Shown here: positions 9,438 to 21,893 of the stretch, piece after piece
Layout: the number at the start of each line of letters is the position of its first letter
Position numbering within the stretch: position 1 is the first letter of the stretch
The notes under the pieces: generated by a model
Seen by the model: the letters and a program-made list of their open reading frames with translations, nothing else
What the model was told of the DNA's origin: nothing
Database searches by the model: none
NCBI RefSeq assembly: GCF_008327825.1
Contig: NZ_AP019827.1
Location: 496,001-560,000 of the forward strand
Origin: Leptotrichia shahii
Lineage (GTDB): Bacteria > Fusobacteriota > Fusobacteriia > Fusobacteriales > Leptotrichiaceae
Direction of reading: 5' to 3'
DNA: 64,000 bases
Position numbers and translations under genes: made by a program

Positions 9438-9597
9438 AAAAAACAGTAGGCAACTGTAAAAATAAAAGCTATAAATATTGAATAAAGGCAGTATTTATAA
9501 TTGCAAGGGGTCAAGACCCCTTGTCAGAGAGTGGAGAAAAACAAGAGATTAAAACATTAAAAAATACTGTATTTACTGAAATTTTTAAACTTTTACA
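9438..9597. repeat. hairpin repeat, tandem copy 2, perfect core
   Basis: The core CAAGGGGTCAAGACCCCTTG lies at 9504-9523. The left arm (CAACTGTAAAAATAAAAGC then GCAGTATTTAT) is repeated inverted at the right end (ATACTGTATTT then ACTTTTACAAATG). A half copy of the arm is seen at about 34789-34860. Confidence 0.65.
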
Positions 9598-9635
9598 AAT
9601 GACTATAAAAAAACAGAAAAAGGAGAAAATTTAAG

Positions 9636-10712
9636 ATGTTAAAAAATGGAATAATATTCGGGAAATTTTATCCACTCCACATTGGACATGTTGATTTTAT
9701 ACAGCAAGCAAGCGGTTTTGTGGAAAATCTATATGTTGTTGTCTGTAGTGATGATGACAGGGATAAAAAACTTTTTGAAGAGTCAAGGATGAAAAAAATG
9801 CCGACTGTAAAGGATCGACTTAGATTTGTAGAAAAAACATTCAAACATCAAAAAAATATAAAAATCTTACATTTGGCGGAAGATGGAATTCCGTTTTATC
9901 CAAATGGCTGGAAATTATGGAGTGAAAGAGTACAGAAAACTCTTTTAAAAAATAATATAAAAGTAGATATAATTTTTACAAATGAAACTCAAGATATAGA
10001 AAATTACAAAAATAATTTTTTAACATTGCCAAGTTTTGAAAATACATTTGATAAAAATTTAGAAATTCAAATGATAGATACAAATAGAAATAATTTTCAT
10101 ATAAGTGCAACAGAAATAAGAAAAAATCCTTATAAAAATTGGTTTTTCATTCCAAAATACGTAAGAGAATTTTTTGTCCTAAAAGTGGCAATAATAGGTT
10201 CACAACATTCAGGAAAGACTAATTTAACTCATAAATTAGCAAATTATTACAACACAACCTATGTAAAAGAATATAAAAAAGAATATGTAAAAGAGGAACT
10301 GCAAAATAATGTAGATAATCTTCAATATGATGATTATAGCAATATAGCCTATGAACATAATAGAAGAATAATGGATTCTGTAAAAAATGCAGAAAAATTA
10401 AGTTTTATTGATACAGATTTTTATTCTTTGCAATCTTTTTCAATTTTTGAAACAGGAGAAAAACAGCCCGTGGTGGAGGATTTTATAAGACATACAAATT
10501 TTGATATATTATTATATATAAAAAAAAGAGCTGATGAAACTAATCCAGGTAAATTTCAAGATTTTGAGTACGATAAAATATTACAAAATTTATTAAAAGA
10601 AAATAATCAAAAATATATTGAATTACCGCATAGCTCAAATAAAAGTCTTACAGAAAATTATATAAAAAGTATTCAAATAATAAATAATTATTTAGAAAGT
10701 CAGGAAACTTAG
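9636..10712 (+). CDS. nadR: NadR-like bifunctional NMN adenylyltransferase / ribosylnicotinamide kinase
   Basis: Salvages nicotinamide riboside: the kinase domain makes NMN and the adenylyltransferase domain makes NAD. The N-terminal nucleotidyltransferase domain shows GKFYPLHIGH (HIGH at residues 15-18) and ISATEIR (156-162). The C-terminal kinase domain shows the P-loop GSQHSGKT (188-195). At 358 residues it lacks the N-terminal helix-turn-helix of enterobacterial NadR, so it should not be a repressor. AAAGGAG precedes the ATG. It stands alone between a repeat-rich gap and the rRNA operon; NAD kinase is about 51 kb away in this window. Confidence 0.9.
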   Translation: MLKNGIIFGKFYPLHIGHVDFIQQASGFVENLYVVVCSDDDRDKKLFEESRMKKMPTVKDRLRFVEKTFKHQKNIKILHLAEDGIPFYPNGWKLWSERVQKTLLKNNIKVDIIFTNETQDIENYKNNFLTLPSFENTFDKNLEIQMIDTNRNNFHISATEIRKNPYKNWFFIPKYVREFFVLKVAIIGSQHSGKTNLTHKLANYYNTTYVKEYKKEYVKEELQNNVDNLQYDDYSNIAYEHNRRIMDSVKNAEKLSFIDTDFYSLQSFSIFETGEKQPVVEDFIRHTNFDILLYIKKRADETNPGKFQDFEYDKILQNLLKENNQKYIELPHSSNKSLTENYIKSIQIINNYLESQET

Positions 10713-10723
10713 AAAATTTCCTG
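10701..10723 (+). terminator. weak hairpin at the end of nadR
   Basis: CAGGAAA (10701-10707) pairs with TTTCCTG (10717-10723) and overlaps the stop codon. Only a short interrupted T run follows, so termination is uncertain. Confidence 0.35.
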
Positions 10724-10823
10724 AAATCCTTTTAATATCGAGTAAAAATAGAATAATATAAGGGAAATAAATATCGGAAATTAAAAAAAATTAGCAAAAT
10801 CAAAAAAAAATTGAAAAAAGTAG

Positions 10824-10852
10824 TTGACAAAGAATTACTTTTATGATAAGAT
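10824..10852 (+). promoter_or_regulatory. rRNA operon promoter
   Basis: Consensus TTGACA, exactly 17 bases, then TAAGAT, preceded by an A-rich upstream stretch. The leader to 16S is about 140 bases. Confidence 0.88.
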
Positions 10853-10980
10853 ATATCCTGTCGATACGAAAATGTATCATGGACAATAGAGATATAAATA
10901 GTATGAAGAAGCAATAAAGTGTAAGAAAAACAAGTCAAGAATCTTGAAAGAGATCACGTCAAGACTAAAAGGTGAAAATT

Positions 10981-10994
10981 AAGATATATGAAGA
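10981..10994 (+). other. 5' arm of 16S processing stem
   Basis: AAGATATATGAAGA pairs with TCTTCACATATCTT at 12533-12546 downstream of 16S, with one G-U pair. It encloses the whole 16S gene, as expected of an RNase III precursor stem. Confidence 0.7.
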
Positions 10995-10999
10995 TATAT

Positions 11000-12510
<1,511 letters not shown>

Positions 12511-12532
12511 CTAAGGAGCATCACGCACTGCT

Positions 12533-12546
12533 TCTTCACATATCTT
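12533..12546 (+). other. 3' arm of 16S processing stem
   Basis: Partner of 10981-10994. It ends just before tRNA-Ile. Confidence 0.65.
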
Positions 12547-12548
12547 GT

Positions 12549-12625
<77 letters not shown>

Positions 12626-12636
12626 TAAGAAGTCTT

Positions 12637-12712
12637 GGGGATATAGCTCAGTTGGGAGAGCGCTGCCCTTGCAAGGCAGAGGTCAGCGGTTCGAACCCGC
12701 TTATCTCCACCA
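12637..12712 (+). tRNA. tRNA-Ala (anticodon UGC)
   Basis: Acceptor arms GGGGATA/TATCTCC, anticodon loop CTTGCAA, discriminator A, CCA encoded. It is the second spacer tRNA, 11 bases after tRNA-Ile. Confidence 0.96.
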
Positions 12713-12722
12713 ATTATTGTTT

Positions 12723-12753
12723 AGGACAATGGGAAATGAATAGTAGGTAAAAG
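12723..12753 (+). other. 5' arm of 23S processing stem
   Basis: About 30 bases, AGGACAATGGGAAATGAATA onward. They pair with 15679-15711 with few mismatches and enclose 23S as an RNase III-type precursor stem. Confidence 0.75.
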
Positions 12754-12786
12754 ATTACAATAAACTGGAGTAAAAGTTATTCTGGA

Positions 12787-15676
<2,890 letters not shown>

Positions 15677-15678
15677 GT

Positions 15679-15711
15679 CTTTTGCCTTTACTATTTATTT
15701 CTCATTGTCTT
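15679..15711 (+). other. 3' arm of 23S processing stem
   Basis: CTTTTGCCTTTACTATTTAT and what follows to CATTGTCTT. It is the partner of 12723-12753. Confidence 0.75.
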
Positions 15712-15730
15712 AATCGGCAGTACTTTTGTT

Positions 15731-15846
15731 AGTTTGGTGATCATAGCGACAGGGATACACCCGGTTACATTCCGAACCCGGCAGTTAAGCCTGTCTTCGC
15801 CTAAAATACTTGGATTCGTCCCGGGAAGATAGGCAGTCGCCAAACT
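15731..15846 (+). rRNA. rrf: 5S ribosomal RNA
   Basis: Helix I AGTTTGGTGA/TCGCCAAACT closes the molecule. The loop sequences CATAGCGACAGGGATACACC and TTCCGAACCCGGCAGTTAAG are typical. Length is about 116 bases. Confidence 0.94.
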
Positions 15847-15861
15847 TTTTTCAATATGTGT

Positions 15862-15938
15862 GTCTCCGTAGCTCAGCTGGTTAGAGCATCTGACTGTTAA
15901 TCAGAGGGCCGCTGGTTCGAGTCCAGCCGGGGACGCCA
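15862..15938 (+). tRNA. tRNA-Asn (anticodon GUU)
   Basis: Acceptor arms GTCTCCG/CGGGGAC, anticodon loop CTGTTAA, T arm GCTGG TTCGAGT CCAGC, discriminator G, CCA encoded. Last gene of the rRNA operon. Confidence 0.96.
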
Positions 15939-15980
15939 TTTTTTTTTGCAAAATTAAATTTATTTCCCTTACCTGAATTT

Positions 15981-16000
15981 CTCCTAAGTGGAGTTTTTTT
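15981..16000 (+). terminator. probable rRNA operon terminator
   Basis: Short stem CTCC/GGAG with loop TAAGT, followed by seven T. The stem is weak, but the location fits. Confidence 0.5.
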
Positions 16001-16036
16001 ATTTATTATTTAGTATTAAATAAATATTATAGATTT

Positions 16037-16054
16037 GTGTAATATATATTACAC
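16037..16054. promoter_or_regulatory. perfect 18-bp palindrome, likely operator
   Basis: GTGTAATATATATTACAC is its own reverse complement. It covers the -35 region of the promoter at 16072-16080, which drives the three-gene operon beginning at 16156. The regulator is unknown. The half-site TGTAA resembles several regulator families, but I could not match a known consensus exactly. Confidence 0.6.
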
Positions 16055-16071
16055 TTTTTTTTGTTATTTTA

Positions 16072-16080
16072 TGTTATAAT
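16072..16080 (+). promoter_or_regulatory. extended -10 promoter of the 16156-19153 operon
   Basis: TGTTATAAT: TATAAT with an upstream TGn. There is no good -35, which is where the palindrome 16037-16054 sits. Confidence 0.6.
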
Positions 16081-16155
16081 TTCTTTATAATAAAATTATT
16101 TTAGAATCAAATTAAAAAGTAGAGATTTTTTATATTTAAAATTTAGGAGAATAGT

Positions 16156-17382
16156 ATGTTTAATTTAGATGATACACTTTATGAGATTATAGAAAAATAT
16201 CCTGAAGCTTTGGATTTTTTTATTGCAAATGGGTTTGAGCAACTTAAAAATAAGCAAATGCTTGAGATTATGGGGAAAAATATTAAGTTACGAATGGCGC
16301 TTATGTCTAAAAAAATTAATCAGGAATTGTTTATTGAGAAACTGGAGACTTTTTTGAAAAAGGATGCGGATATTGATGTTTCGCTAGATGAAAGTAAGGC
16401 TGATGAGAATAGTGACTTAATAATCGAGGGAGTATTGCCTTGTCCTATTAGAATACCACTTTTAGAAGGGATTAAGGAGTGGGTAAATGAGCAGAATGAA
16501 AAAAATGACTATACTATTTCGTATACTTTGAAATCAGCAAATTTAGGACTTGACTGGGTTGTAGAAAAAGTTAAGACAGGAAATCCTGATAAAGTTTCGG
16601 ACGTGCTTCTTTCGGCTGGATTTGAATTATTTTTTGATAAGAATTTGATGGGACAATATATGGAAAATGGTATTTTTGAAACACACCTTGAAAGTATGAA
16701 TAAAGATTTTTGTAACGAAACTATTGACTTGCGAGATCCTAAAAAGCGTTACGCAATAATGGGAGTTGTACCAGCAATATTTTTAATAAACAAGACTTCT
16801 TTAGGTGACAGAAAAGTACCAGAAACTTGGGCAGACTTATTAAATGAAGAATTTGAAGATTCAGTTGCATTACCAATGGCTGATTTGGACTTGTTTAATG
16901 CCCTTCTTGCAAATCTTTACAAAGATTTCGGAATGGAAGGAATACATAAATTGGCACGTTCATATAAAAAGAGCTTGCACCCTGCTCAAATGGTAAAAGC
17001 TAGAACTCGAACGCCAGAAGCCCCTGCTGTCAGTATTATTCCATATTTCTTTTCACAAATGATTGACGGAACAGGAGATTTGGAAGCTGTATGGCCAAAA
17101 GATGGAGCTTTGCTAAGTCCAATATTTATGATTACAAAAAAATCTAAGGCAGATAAAATCAAGCCATTTATGGATTTATTTATGTCAAATGAAATTGGAA
17201 CAATTTTTTCTGCAAACGGAAAATTCCCATCAACAAATCCTAATGTGGATAATCATTTAGAAGAACATCAGAATTTTAAATGGATTGGCTGGGACTACAT
17301 TTATAGCCATGATATTGGGAAAATTATTCGTGAATGTGAAGAAGAATTTAATAATGATGTACAAAAAAGTTTTACAGAATAA
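16156..17382 (+). CDS. leaderless binding-protein-like protein with DUF1858-like N-terminus
   Basis: 408 residues. Residues 1-70 form a small helical domain resembling DUF1858 (MFNLDDTLYEIIEKYPEALDFFIANG). From about 95 onward the protein looks like an ABC solute-binding protein of the iron-type family (LPCPIRIPLLEGIKEWV, VVPAIFLINKTSLG, PETWADLLNEEFEDSVALP, SPIFMITKKSKADKIKPFMDLF). There is no signal peptide or lipobox, so the protein should be cytosolic, which is odd for a binding protein. It opens an operon with a HypB-like GTPase (28 bases on) and an ABC-type ATPase. TAGGAG precedes the ATG. The function is unknown; handling of a metal or metallocofactor is my inference from the partners. 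Confidence 0.75.
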   Translation: MFNLDDTLYEIIEKYPEALDFFIANGFEQLKNKQMLEIMGKNIKLRMALMSKKINQELFIEKLETFLKKDADIDVSLDESKADENSDLIIEGVLPCPIRIPLLEGIKEWVNEQNEKNDYTISYTLKSANLGLDWVVEKVKTGNPDKVSDVLLSAGFELFFDKNLMGQYMENGIFETHLESMNKDFCNETIDLRDPKKRYAIMGVVPAIFLINKTSLGDRKVPETWADLLNEEFEDSVALPMADLDLFNALLANLYKDFGMEGIHKLARSYKKSLHPAQMVKARTRTPEAPAVSIIPYFFSQMIDGTGDLEAVWPKDGALLSPIFMITKKSKADKIKPFMDLFMSNEIGTIFSANGKFPSTNPNVDNHLEEHQNFKWIGWDYIYSHDIGKIIRECEEEFNNDVQKSFTE

Positions 17383-17409
17383 TTTTTAAACAAAAAAAGG
17401 AGAAAAATT

Positions 17410-18102
17410 ATGAATTTGATAATATTTTCAGGCCCACCATCATCAGGAAAAACAAGCGTTATCCTAAAAACAGTAGAATCCTTGAAATCACAAGGAATGT
17501 CAGTGGGAGTAGTAAAATTTGACTGTCTTTATACAGATGACGATAAATTATATGCAAAGGCAGGAATTCCAGTAAAAAAAGGAATTTCAGGAGCTTTATG
17601 TCCAGACCATTTCTTCGTGTCAAATATTGAGGAAGTCGTGCAATGGGGAAACAGCCTTGGGCTTTCAATATTAATTACTGAATCAGCAGGACTTTGCAAT
17701 AGATGTTCACCATATATCAAGGACATCAAGGGAGTCTGTGTAATCGACAATTTATCAGGAATTAATACGCCTAAAAAGATTGGACCATTATTAAAAGCAG
17801 CTGATATTGTGATTATTACCAAAGGAGATATTGTTTCACAAGCTGAACGTGAAGTTTTTGCCTCACGTGTGAACTCCGTAAATCCAAAAGCTGTAACGAT
17901 GCATGTTAATGGGCTTACTGGTCAGGGAGCGTACGAATTAAGTACACTTCTTTATGAGAAAGAACTGGAAATAGACAGCGTTCAGGGAATGGAACTTAGA
18001 TTTCCAATGCCATCGGCACTTTGCTCTTACTGCTTAGGAGAGAAGAGAATCGGTGAAAAATATCAGATGGGTAATGTCCGAAAAATGAATTTACAGCAAT
18101 AA
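17410..18102 (+). CDS. HypB/CobW-like P-loop GTPase with two CxxC pairs
   Basis: 230 residues. Walker A GPPSSGKTS lies at residues 7-15. ESAGLCNRCSPYI follows at about 94-106, with a cysteine pair where HypB-type proteins have a Cys motif. A G4-like TKGD comes next, then HVNGLTGQGAYEL resembling the HypB C-terminal switch. A second pair, CSYC, lies near residue 205. The fold and order match SIMIBI-class GTPases such as HypB and UreG, which insert nickel into enzymes. No hydrogenase or urease genes are nearby. The four cysteines could bind a metal. It is the middle gene of the trio, with good AAGGAG and spacing of 27 and 34 bases to its neighbours. The name is uncertain; GTP-binding protein is safe. 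Confidence 0.75.
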   Translation: MNLIIFSGPPSSGKTSVILKTVESLKSQGMSVGVVKFDCLYTDDDKLYAKAGIPVKKGISGALCPDHFFVSNIEEVVQWGNSLGLSILITESAGLCNRCSPYIKDIKGVCVIDNLSGINTPKKIGPLLKAADIVIITKGDIVSQAEREVFASRVNSVNPKAVTMHVNGLTGQGAYELSTLLYEKELEIDSVQGMELRFPMPSALCSYCLGEKRIGEKYQMGNVRKMNLQQ

Positions 18103-18136
18103 AAAAATAGATAAAAATAATAAAAAAGGAAAAAAT

Positions 18137-19153
18137 ATGAAAAATAACGATTTAATAAATAAATTGACTATTAGTGAACTTAGCAATAAATATCCCTTTG
18201 CAGAAAACTTTTTTACTGAAAACCACTTACCTGTGGAAACTTTTCAGGATAAGACATTTCACGAGTTCATCGTAACTTTTGCAGAAGATAAAATCGAAGA
18301 CTTTGCACTGGATGTGGAAAAAATTGAAGAAAGTCTTGTTGACTACATTGAACAGATGAAACTTTTTTTGGGAATGGAAGAGGAAAATTCAATTGATCTG
18401 CTTACAATCCTTGCTGGACAGGATAAATCAGGAAATAAAGAGGGATTTGAAAGGCTCGACATTCATAAATCAGAAATTATTTCCATTGTAGGACCTACAG
18501 GCTCTGGAAAATCAAGACTTCTTGCCGACATCGAATGGACTGCCCAGAAAGACACTCCAACACAGCGTCAAATCCTTATAAACGGTGAACTTCCAGACAA
18601 AAAATGGCGTTATTCCTCAAACAACAAATTAGTCGCACAACTATCACAAAATATGAATTTTGTTATGGATTTATCGGTAAAGGAATTTCTAGAACTGCAT
18701 GCACAAAGCCGAATGATTGAAGACATTGACGAAACTGTGGAAAAAATCATTACCGCCGCAAACAATCTGGCTGGAGAGCAATTTGACTTAACTACTGCAA
18801 TCACAGCCCTAAGTGGTGGACAATCCCGTGCTTTAATGATTGCCGACACAGCCATTTTAAGCTCATCTCCAATTGTCCTAATCGACGAAATTGAAAATGC
18901 AGGAATTGACAGGAAAAAAGCCTTGGAATTACTTGTTTCATCTGACAAAATTGTATTAATGGCAACACATGACCCAACATTAGCATTGATAGCAGATAAA
19001 CGAATTATAATAAAGAATGGTGGAATTAGTAAAATTATTACGACAAGCCCTGAAGAAAAGAAAATTTTGAAAAAACTGGATGAAATGGATGATGTTATTC
19101 AGAAGATGAGAAGTGATTTGAGAAAAGGGGAAGTTTTGAGAAATGATTTTTAA
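18137..19153 (+). CDS. ABC-type ATPase with DUF1858-like N-terminal extension
   Basis: 338 residues. The N-terminal 75 residues (ISELSNKYPFAENFFTENHL) resemble the helical domain of the first gene's product. An ABC nucleotide-binding domain follows: Walker A GPTGSGKS at 119-126, signature LSGGQ at 225-229, Walker B IVLIDEIENAG with D250/E251, and the switch His in ATHDP at 278. There are no membrane segments, and no permease gene is in the operon. The ATPase therefore probably acts on soluble partners rather than in membrane transport. Its shared N-terminal module with the first protein suggests the two bind each other or a common partner. It ends the operon; the convergent gene downstream is separated by a palindromic repeat. 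Confidence 0.8.
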   Translation: MKNNDLINKLTISELSNKYPFAENFFTENHLPVETFQDKTFHEFIVTFAEDKIEDFALDVEKIEESLVDYIEQMKLFLGMEEENSIDLLTILAGQDKSGNKEGFERLDIHKSEIISIVGPTGSGKSRLLADIEWTAQKDTPTQRQILINGELPDKKWRYSSNNKLVAQLSQNMNFVMDLSVKEFLELHAQSRMIEDIDETVEKIITAANNLAGEQFDLTTAITALSGGQSRALMIADTAILSSSPIVLIDEIENAGIDRKKALELLVSSDKIVLMATHDPTLALIADKRIIIKNGGISKIITTSPEEKKILKKLDEMDDVIQKMRSDLRKGEVLRNDF

Positions 19154-19225
19154 TTAAAAAATTTGTTTTTGAAAATTATTAATGAAACTAAATTAAGGAA
19201 ATTTATATTATTTCTCGTTTGAGTA

Positions 19226-19312
19226 GAATAAGGGATTAGTTATAAATTTTTTCGCAAGGGGTCTTGACCCCTTGTTAAGATAAAGAATATTAAGTTGTTG
19301 AATAATCCTATT
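19226..19312. repeat. hairpin repeat with perfect GGGGTCTTGACCCC core
   Basis: The core CAAGGGGTCTTGACCCCTTG (19255-19274) lies between two convergent genes. The arms around GGGATTAGTTATAAA on the left and TTGTTGAATAATCC on the right are inverted relatives. It may also work as a bidirectional terminator, although no T run follows the core. Confidence 0.6.
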
Positions 19313-19339
19313 GTTATTTTCAATTTATATTTTAAAAAT

Positions 19340-20104
19340 TTAAATTTTTTTGCCCACAATATAAAATCTATGAATTCTTCCTTCCACTACTCCATTTGCC
19401 TCAATTATTTCCTGTATCTTATACAAATTGTCAAGATGGCTTTCGACTGAAAAATTTGGAAATTCCCATTCAATAATTTTTGCAAACCATACAAGAGCTC
19501 CTGTATCAAAAAACTTTATTGGTTGAAATGTTTCTCCACTTTCTAATATTTCAAATTCTTGTTCAGAAATTTCTTGCTGTTTAATATTAAGATAATGCTC
19601 AGAGTATGGTAAATCTTTATATTCAGGCAGTAATATTTCAACAAGTTCCCTATCATTTTCTGCCCCTACTTGCTGTGTAATAAAAATTCCATTTTTTTTT
19701 AAAACTCTTTTTAATTCTGCAACATTATAAGCCCCATGACGATTGGTAATTATGTCAAAATATTCATTTTCAAAAGGGAGTTTTTCATCTCCATCCGCTT
19801 TTTTAAAATCTATTCCCAGTGGCAGCAATACTTTTTTACATAGTTCAACATTTGGCTGATAACCTTCAGTTGCGGATGTATTATGTTTTGGATGGTTTAA
19901 TGAAAGTAAAAATTCTCCACCACCTGTTTCCATATCCAGCAATTTCATGTCATTTTTTAAATACTTGTTTATGACTGTTCTAAAATCCCAAGGTAAATTT
20001 TCTTCTTCTGAATAACGTCCATAAATATGAGAAAAATCCCAGCCTTGTATGTGTGCCATTTTTTCTTCTTTCAGCCACTCTTTTTTTAATTTCTTTTTAT
20101 CCAT
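19340..20104 (-). CDS. class I SAM-dependent methyltransferase
   Basis: 254 residues. Motif I is LLDMETGGGEFLLSL (about 55-69), with acidic motif II near ATEGYQPN, LPFENEYFDIITNRHGAYNVAELKRVLKKNGIFITQQVG as motifs IV-VI, and a C-terminal domain with GRIHRFYIVGKK. The layout resembles RlmA- or UbiE-like small-molecule or rRNA methyltransferases, but the substrate cannot be read from sequence. It is the last gene of a leftward group of three, 22 bases after the YoaK-like gene, with an AAAGGA site. It overlaps nothing on the other strand. Confidence 0.8.
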   Translation of the reverse strand: MDKKKLKKEWLKEEKMAHIQGWDFSHIYGRYSEEENLPWDFRTVINKYLKNDMKLLDMETGGGEFLLSLNHPKHNTSATEGYQPNVELCKKVLLPLGIDFKKADGDEKLPFENEYFDIITNRHGAYNVAELKRVLKKNGIFITQQVGAENDRELVEILLPEYKDLPYSEHYLNIKQQEISEQEFEILESGETFQPIKFFDTGALVWFAKIIEWEFPNFSVESHLDNLYKIQEIIEANGVVEGRIHRFYIVGKKI

Positions 20105-20126
20105 AAATATCCTTTCAATGGCTTTC

Positions 20127-20816
20127 CTAAATAGTTTCCTTAAACATTATTATAAATACAAAAATTAGTAAAATACAACAAATTAATAGAGAAATTATCC
20201 CATAAATATTTACTAAAATTACACAAAGTAATGATCCAATAAGGAAAAATCCGTCTAAACCTAAATATATCCAAAAACTTTGTAAATGTGATCGGTCTTT
20301 AGTTTTGATGTATTTAACTAAATTGTCCATTCCGCTTCGCAGATTTCCTGTACACATTGTAGTAGCTCCTGCGAGACCTCTAATTTTTCTGAAGCCTTGA
20401 TATTGAATTGCGGCAATGAAGGACATGATTATATTTATTATGATATTCCAGTTTCCACTTGGAACAAAAGAAATAAAAAACATTATTATAATTTGGTAGA
20501 TTATTACAATTTGCTGCCATCTAAAAATTTTATGTTTTTCAAATCTTGTTTTGATAAGTTCAGTGAATAATATTCCAAGTGCAAAAAATAAAATTGGCAT
20601 AAAGTAATTAAAGGATTTCGCCCATTCTCTTTTTCCTAAATTTATTGCAAGATAGACAATATTTCCAGTTTGTGCATTAGCAAGCACTTTTCCACGTGTA
20701 ATAAATGTGTATGCATCCATAAATCCTCCGACCATGCACAGCATCATTCCTAATCGAAATGTTTCTGGAGGATATTCTTCTCCATTAAATAAAATTTTTT
20801 TTATTTTTTTACTCAT
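20127..20816 (-). CDS. YoaK/DUF1275 family membrane protein
   Basis: 229 residues with about six hydrophobic segments. Family features are GFMDAYTFITRGKVLANAQTGNIV near the N-terminus and ATTMCTGNLRSG in the middle. The role of the family is not established; some members are described as transporters. It lies between an orphan response regulator (45 bases upstream) and a methyltransferase, probably in one transcript, so its expression may follow that regulator. AAAGGA precedes the ATG. Confidence 0.85.
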   Translation of the reverse strand: MSKKIKKILFNGEEYPPETFRLGMMLCMVGGFMDAYTFITRGKVLANAQTGNIVYLAINLGKREWAKSFNYFMPILFFALGILFTELIKTRFEKHKIFRWQQIVIIYQIIIMFFISFVPSGNWNIIINIIMSFIAAIQYQGFRKIRGLAGATTMCTGNLRSGMDNLVKYIKTKDRSHLQSFWIYLGLDGFFLIGSLLCVILVNIYGIISLLICCILLIFVFIIMFKETI

Positions 20817-20861
20817 TAAAAAACTAATCCTTTCTTTTCTTTTTCTTCTTCAAATTAATTA

Positions 20862-21551
20862 TTATTTTTCTAAAATATCAAATTTATATCCAACGCCCCA
20901 AATTGTCTTAATATTCCATTTTTTATGCTCGTAGTTATCCAACTTTGCACGAAGCCTCTTTATATGCGTATCAACAGTACGGCTTTCTCCAAAATAGTCA
21001 AATCCCCAAATTAAGTCTAATAAATTTTCTCTTGTAAAAACTTTATTTTGATTTGTTGAAAGAGTCCATAAAATTTCAATTTCTTTTTTAGTCAGTGAAA
21101 TTATCTCATCATTTACTTTTACGGTAAAATTGTTTAAATCAATTTCAAGATTGTCAAAAGTAAAGATTTTTTCACTTTCATCATTTTTAGGCATTATTCT
21201 ACGTAAAATTGCATTTATTCTGGCAATTATTTCTCCTGGCGAGAATGGTTTTACAATATAGTCATCTGCCCCAATTTCAAGCCCCATTATTTTTTCATAA
21301 TCTTCTCCACGTGCTGTAATCATTATAATTGGAACATTTGAAAATTTTCTCGTTTCACGGCATACATCAAATCCATCTTTTTTTGGCATCATCACATCCA
21401 GCAAAATTATATCAAATTTATTTTCCTCAATTTCTTTTAATGCTGCTTCTCCATCAAAAACAGCACTTACAGTAAAATTATTTTTTTTGCAGTATTCTGA
21501 AAGTATTGATACAATTTGCTTATTATCATCTGCAATCAGTACTTTATACAT
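20862..21551 (-). CDS. OmpR-family response regulator, no kinase adjacent
   Basis: 229 residues. The N-terminal receiver has D8/D9, phospho-acceptor D52 (LLDVMMPKKDG), T79 and K101 (VKPFSPGE). The C-terminal winged helix includes ESRTVDTHIKRLRAKL and IWGVGYKF. The longer reading frame adds seven residues, but GAGG lies five bases before the ATG at 21551, so I start there. Two-component regulators usually sit next to their histidine kinase; none is visible within this window. It heads the leftward group with the YoaK-like protein and methyltransferase. The divergent unknown membrane protein gene at 21894 could share its control region. Confidence 0.92.
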   Translation of the reverse strand: MYKVLIADDNKQIVSILSEYCKKNNFTVSAVFDGEAALKEIEENKFDIILLDVMMPKKDGFDVCRETRKFSNVPIIMITARGEDYEKIMGLEIGADDYIVKPFSPGEIIARINAILRRIMPKNDESEKIFTFDNLEIDLNNFTVKVNDEIISLTKKEIEILWTLSTNQNKVFTRENLLDLIWGFDYFGESRTVDTHIKRLRAKLDNYEHKKWNIKTIWGVGYKFDILEK

Positions 21552-21893
21552 ATTTTCCTCGCTTCTTTTCAAAATTAATATAATAAAATTTTATCATAAA
21601 TTTCTTAAAATATAAACATTAATTTTTATGTTATAGTAAAACTGATTCAAAACTGAACTCAAAGACTATGACTATTTTACTTAAATCTTAAGTTTGGATA
21701 ATCTTTAATAGTTTAATTTTGAATGGGTTCAAGTGTATGTTTAAATATTCAATTTCTTTAAAAATTAAGTTAAAAAAATAATTGAATAAAATATTTCAGT
21801 ATTTGGACTAGACTTGAACCAGTCTTTTTTATATAATATAAAAAATAAAAAAGGAAAGATGATAAAACTAAAAAAGGAGAAAAGAAGAAAAGA
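21552..21893. other. divergent intergenic region between response regulator and unknown membrane protein
   Basis: 342 bases. It contains a dispersed repeat (21633-21735) and a possible 12-codon leader frame (21859-21897). No larger gene. Confidence 0.6.
21633..21735 (-). repeat. dispersed repeat, copy 1 (inverted relative to 30997)
   Basis: The reverse complement reads ACTTGAACCCATTCAAAATT and ends CAGTTTTACTATA. It matches 30997-31098 along its whole length at roughly 80 percent by eye, including the shared block GTAAAATAGTCATAG. Confidence 0.75.

Larger units (their letters stand above)
9078..9635. other. rmuC-nadR intergenic region filled with repeats
   Basis: 558 bases with no coding frame. 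Almost all of it is explained by three hairpin elements in a row (9086-9185, 9277-9416, 9438-9597). Confidence 0.65.
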
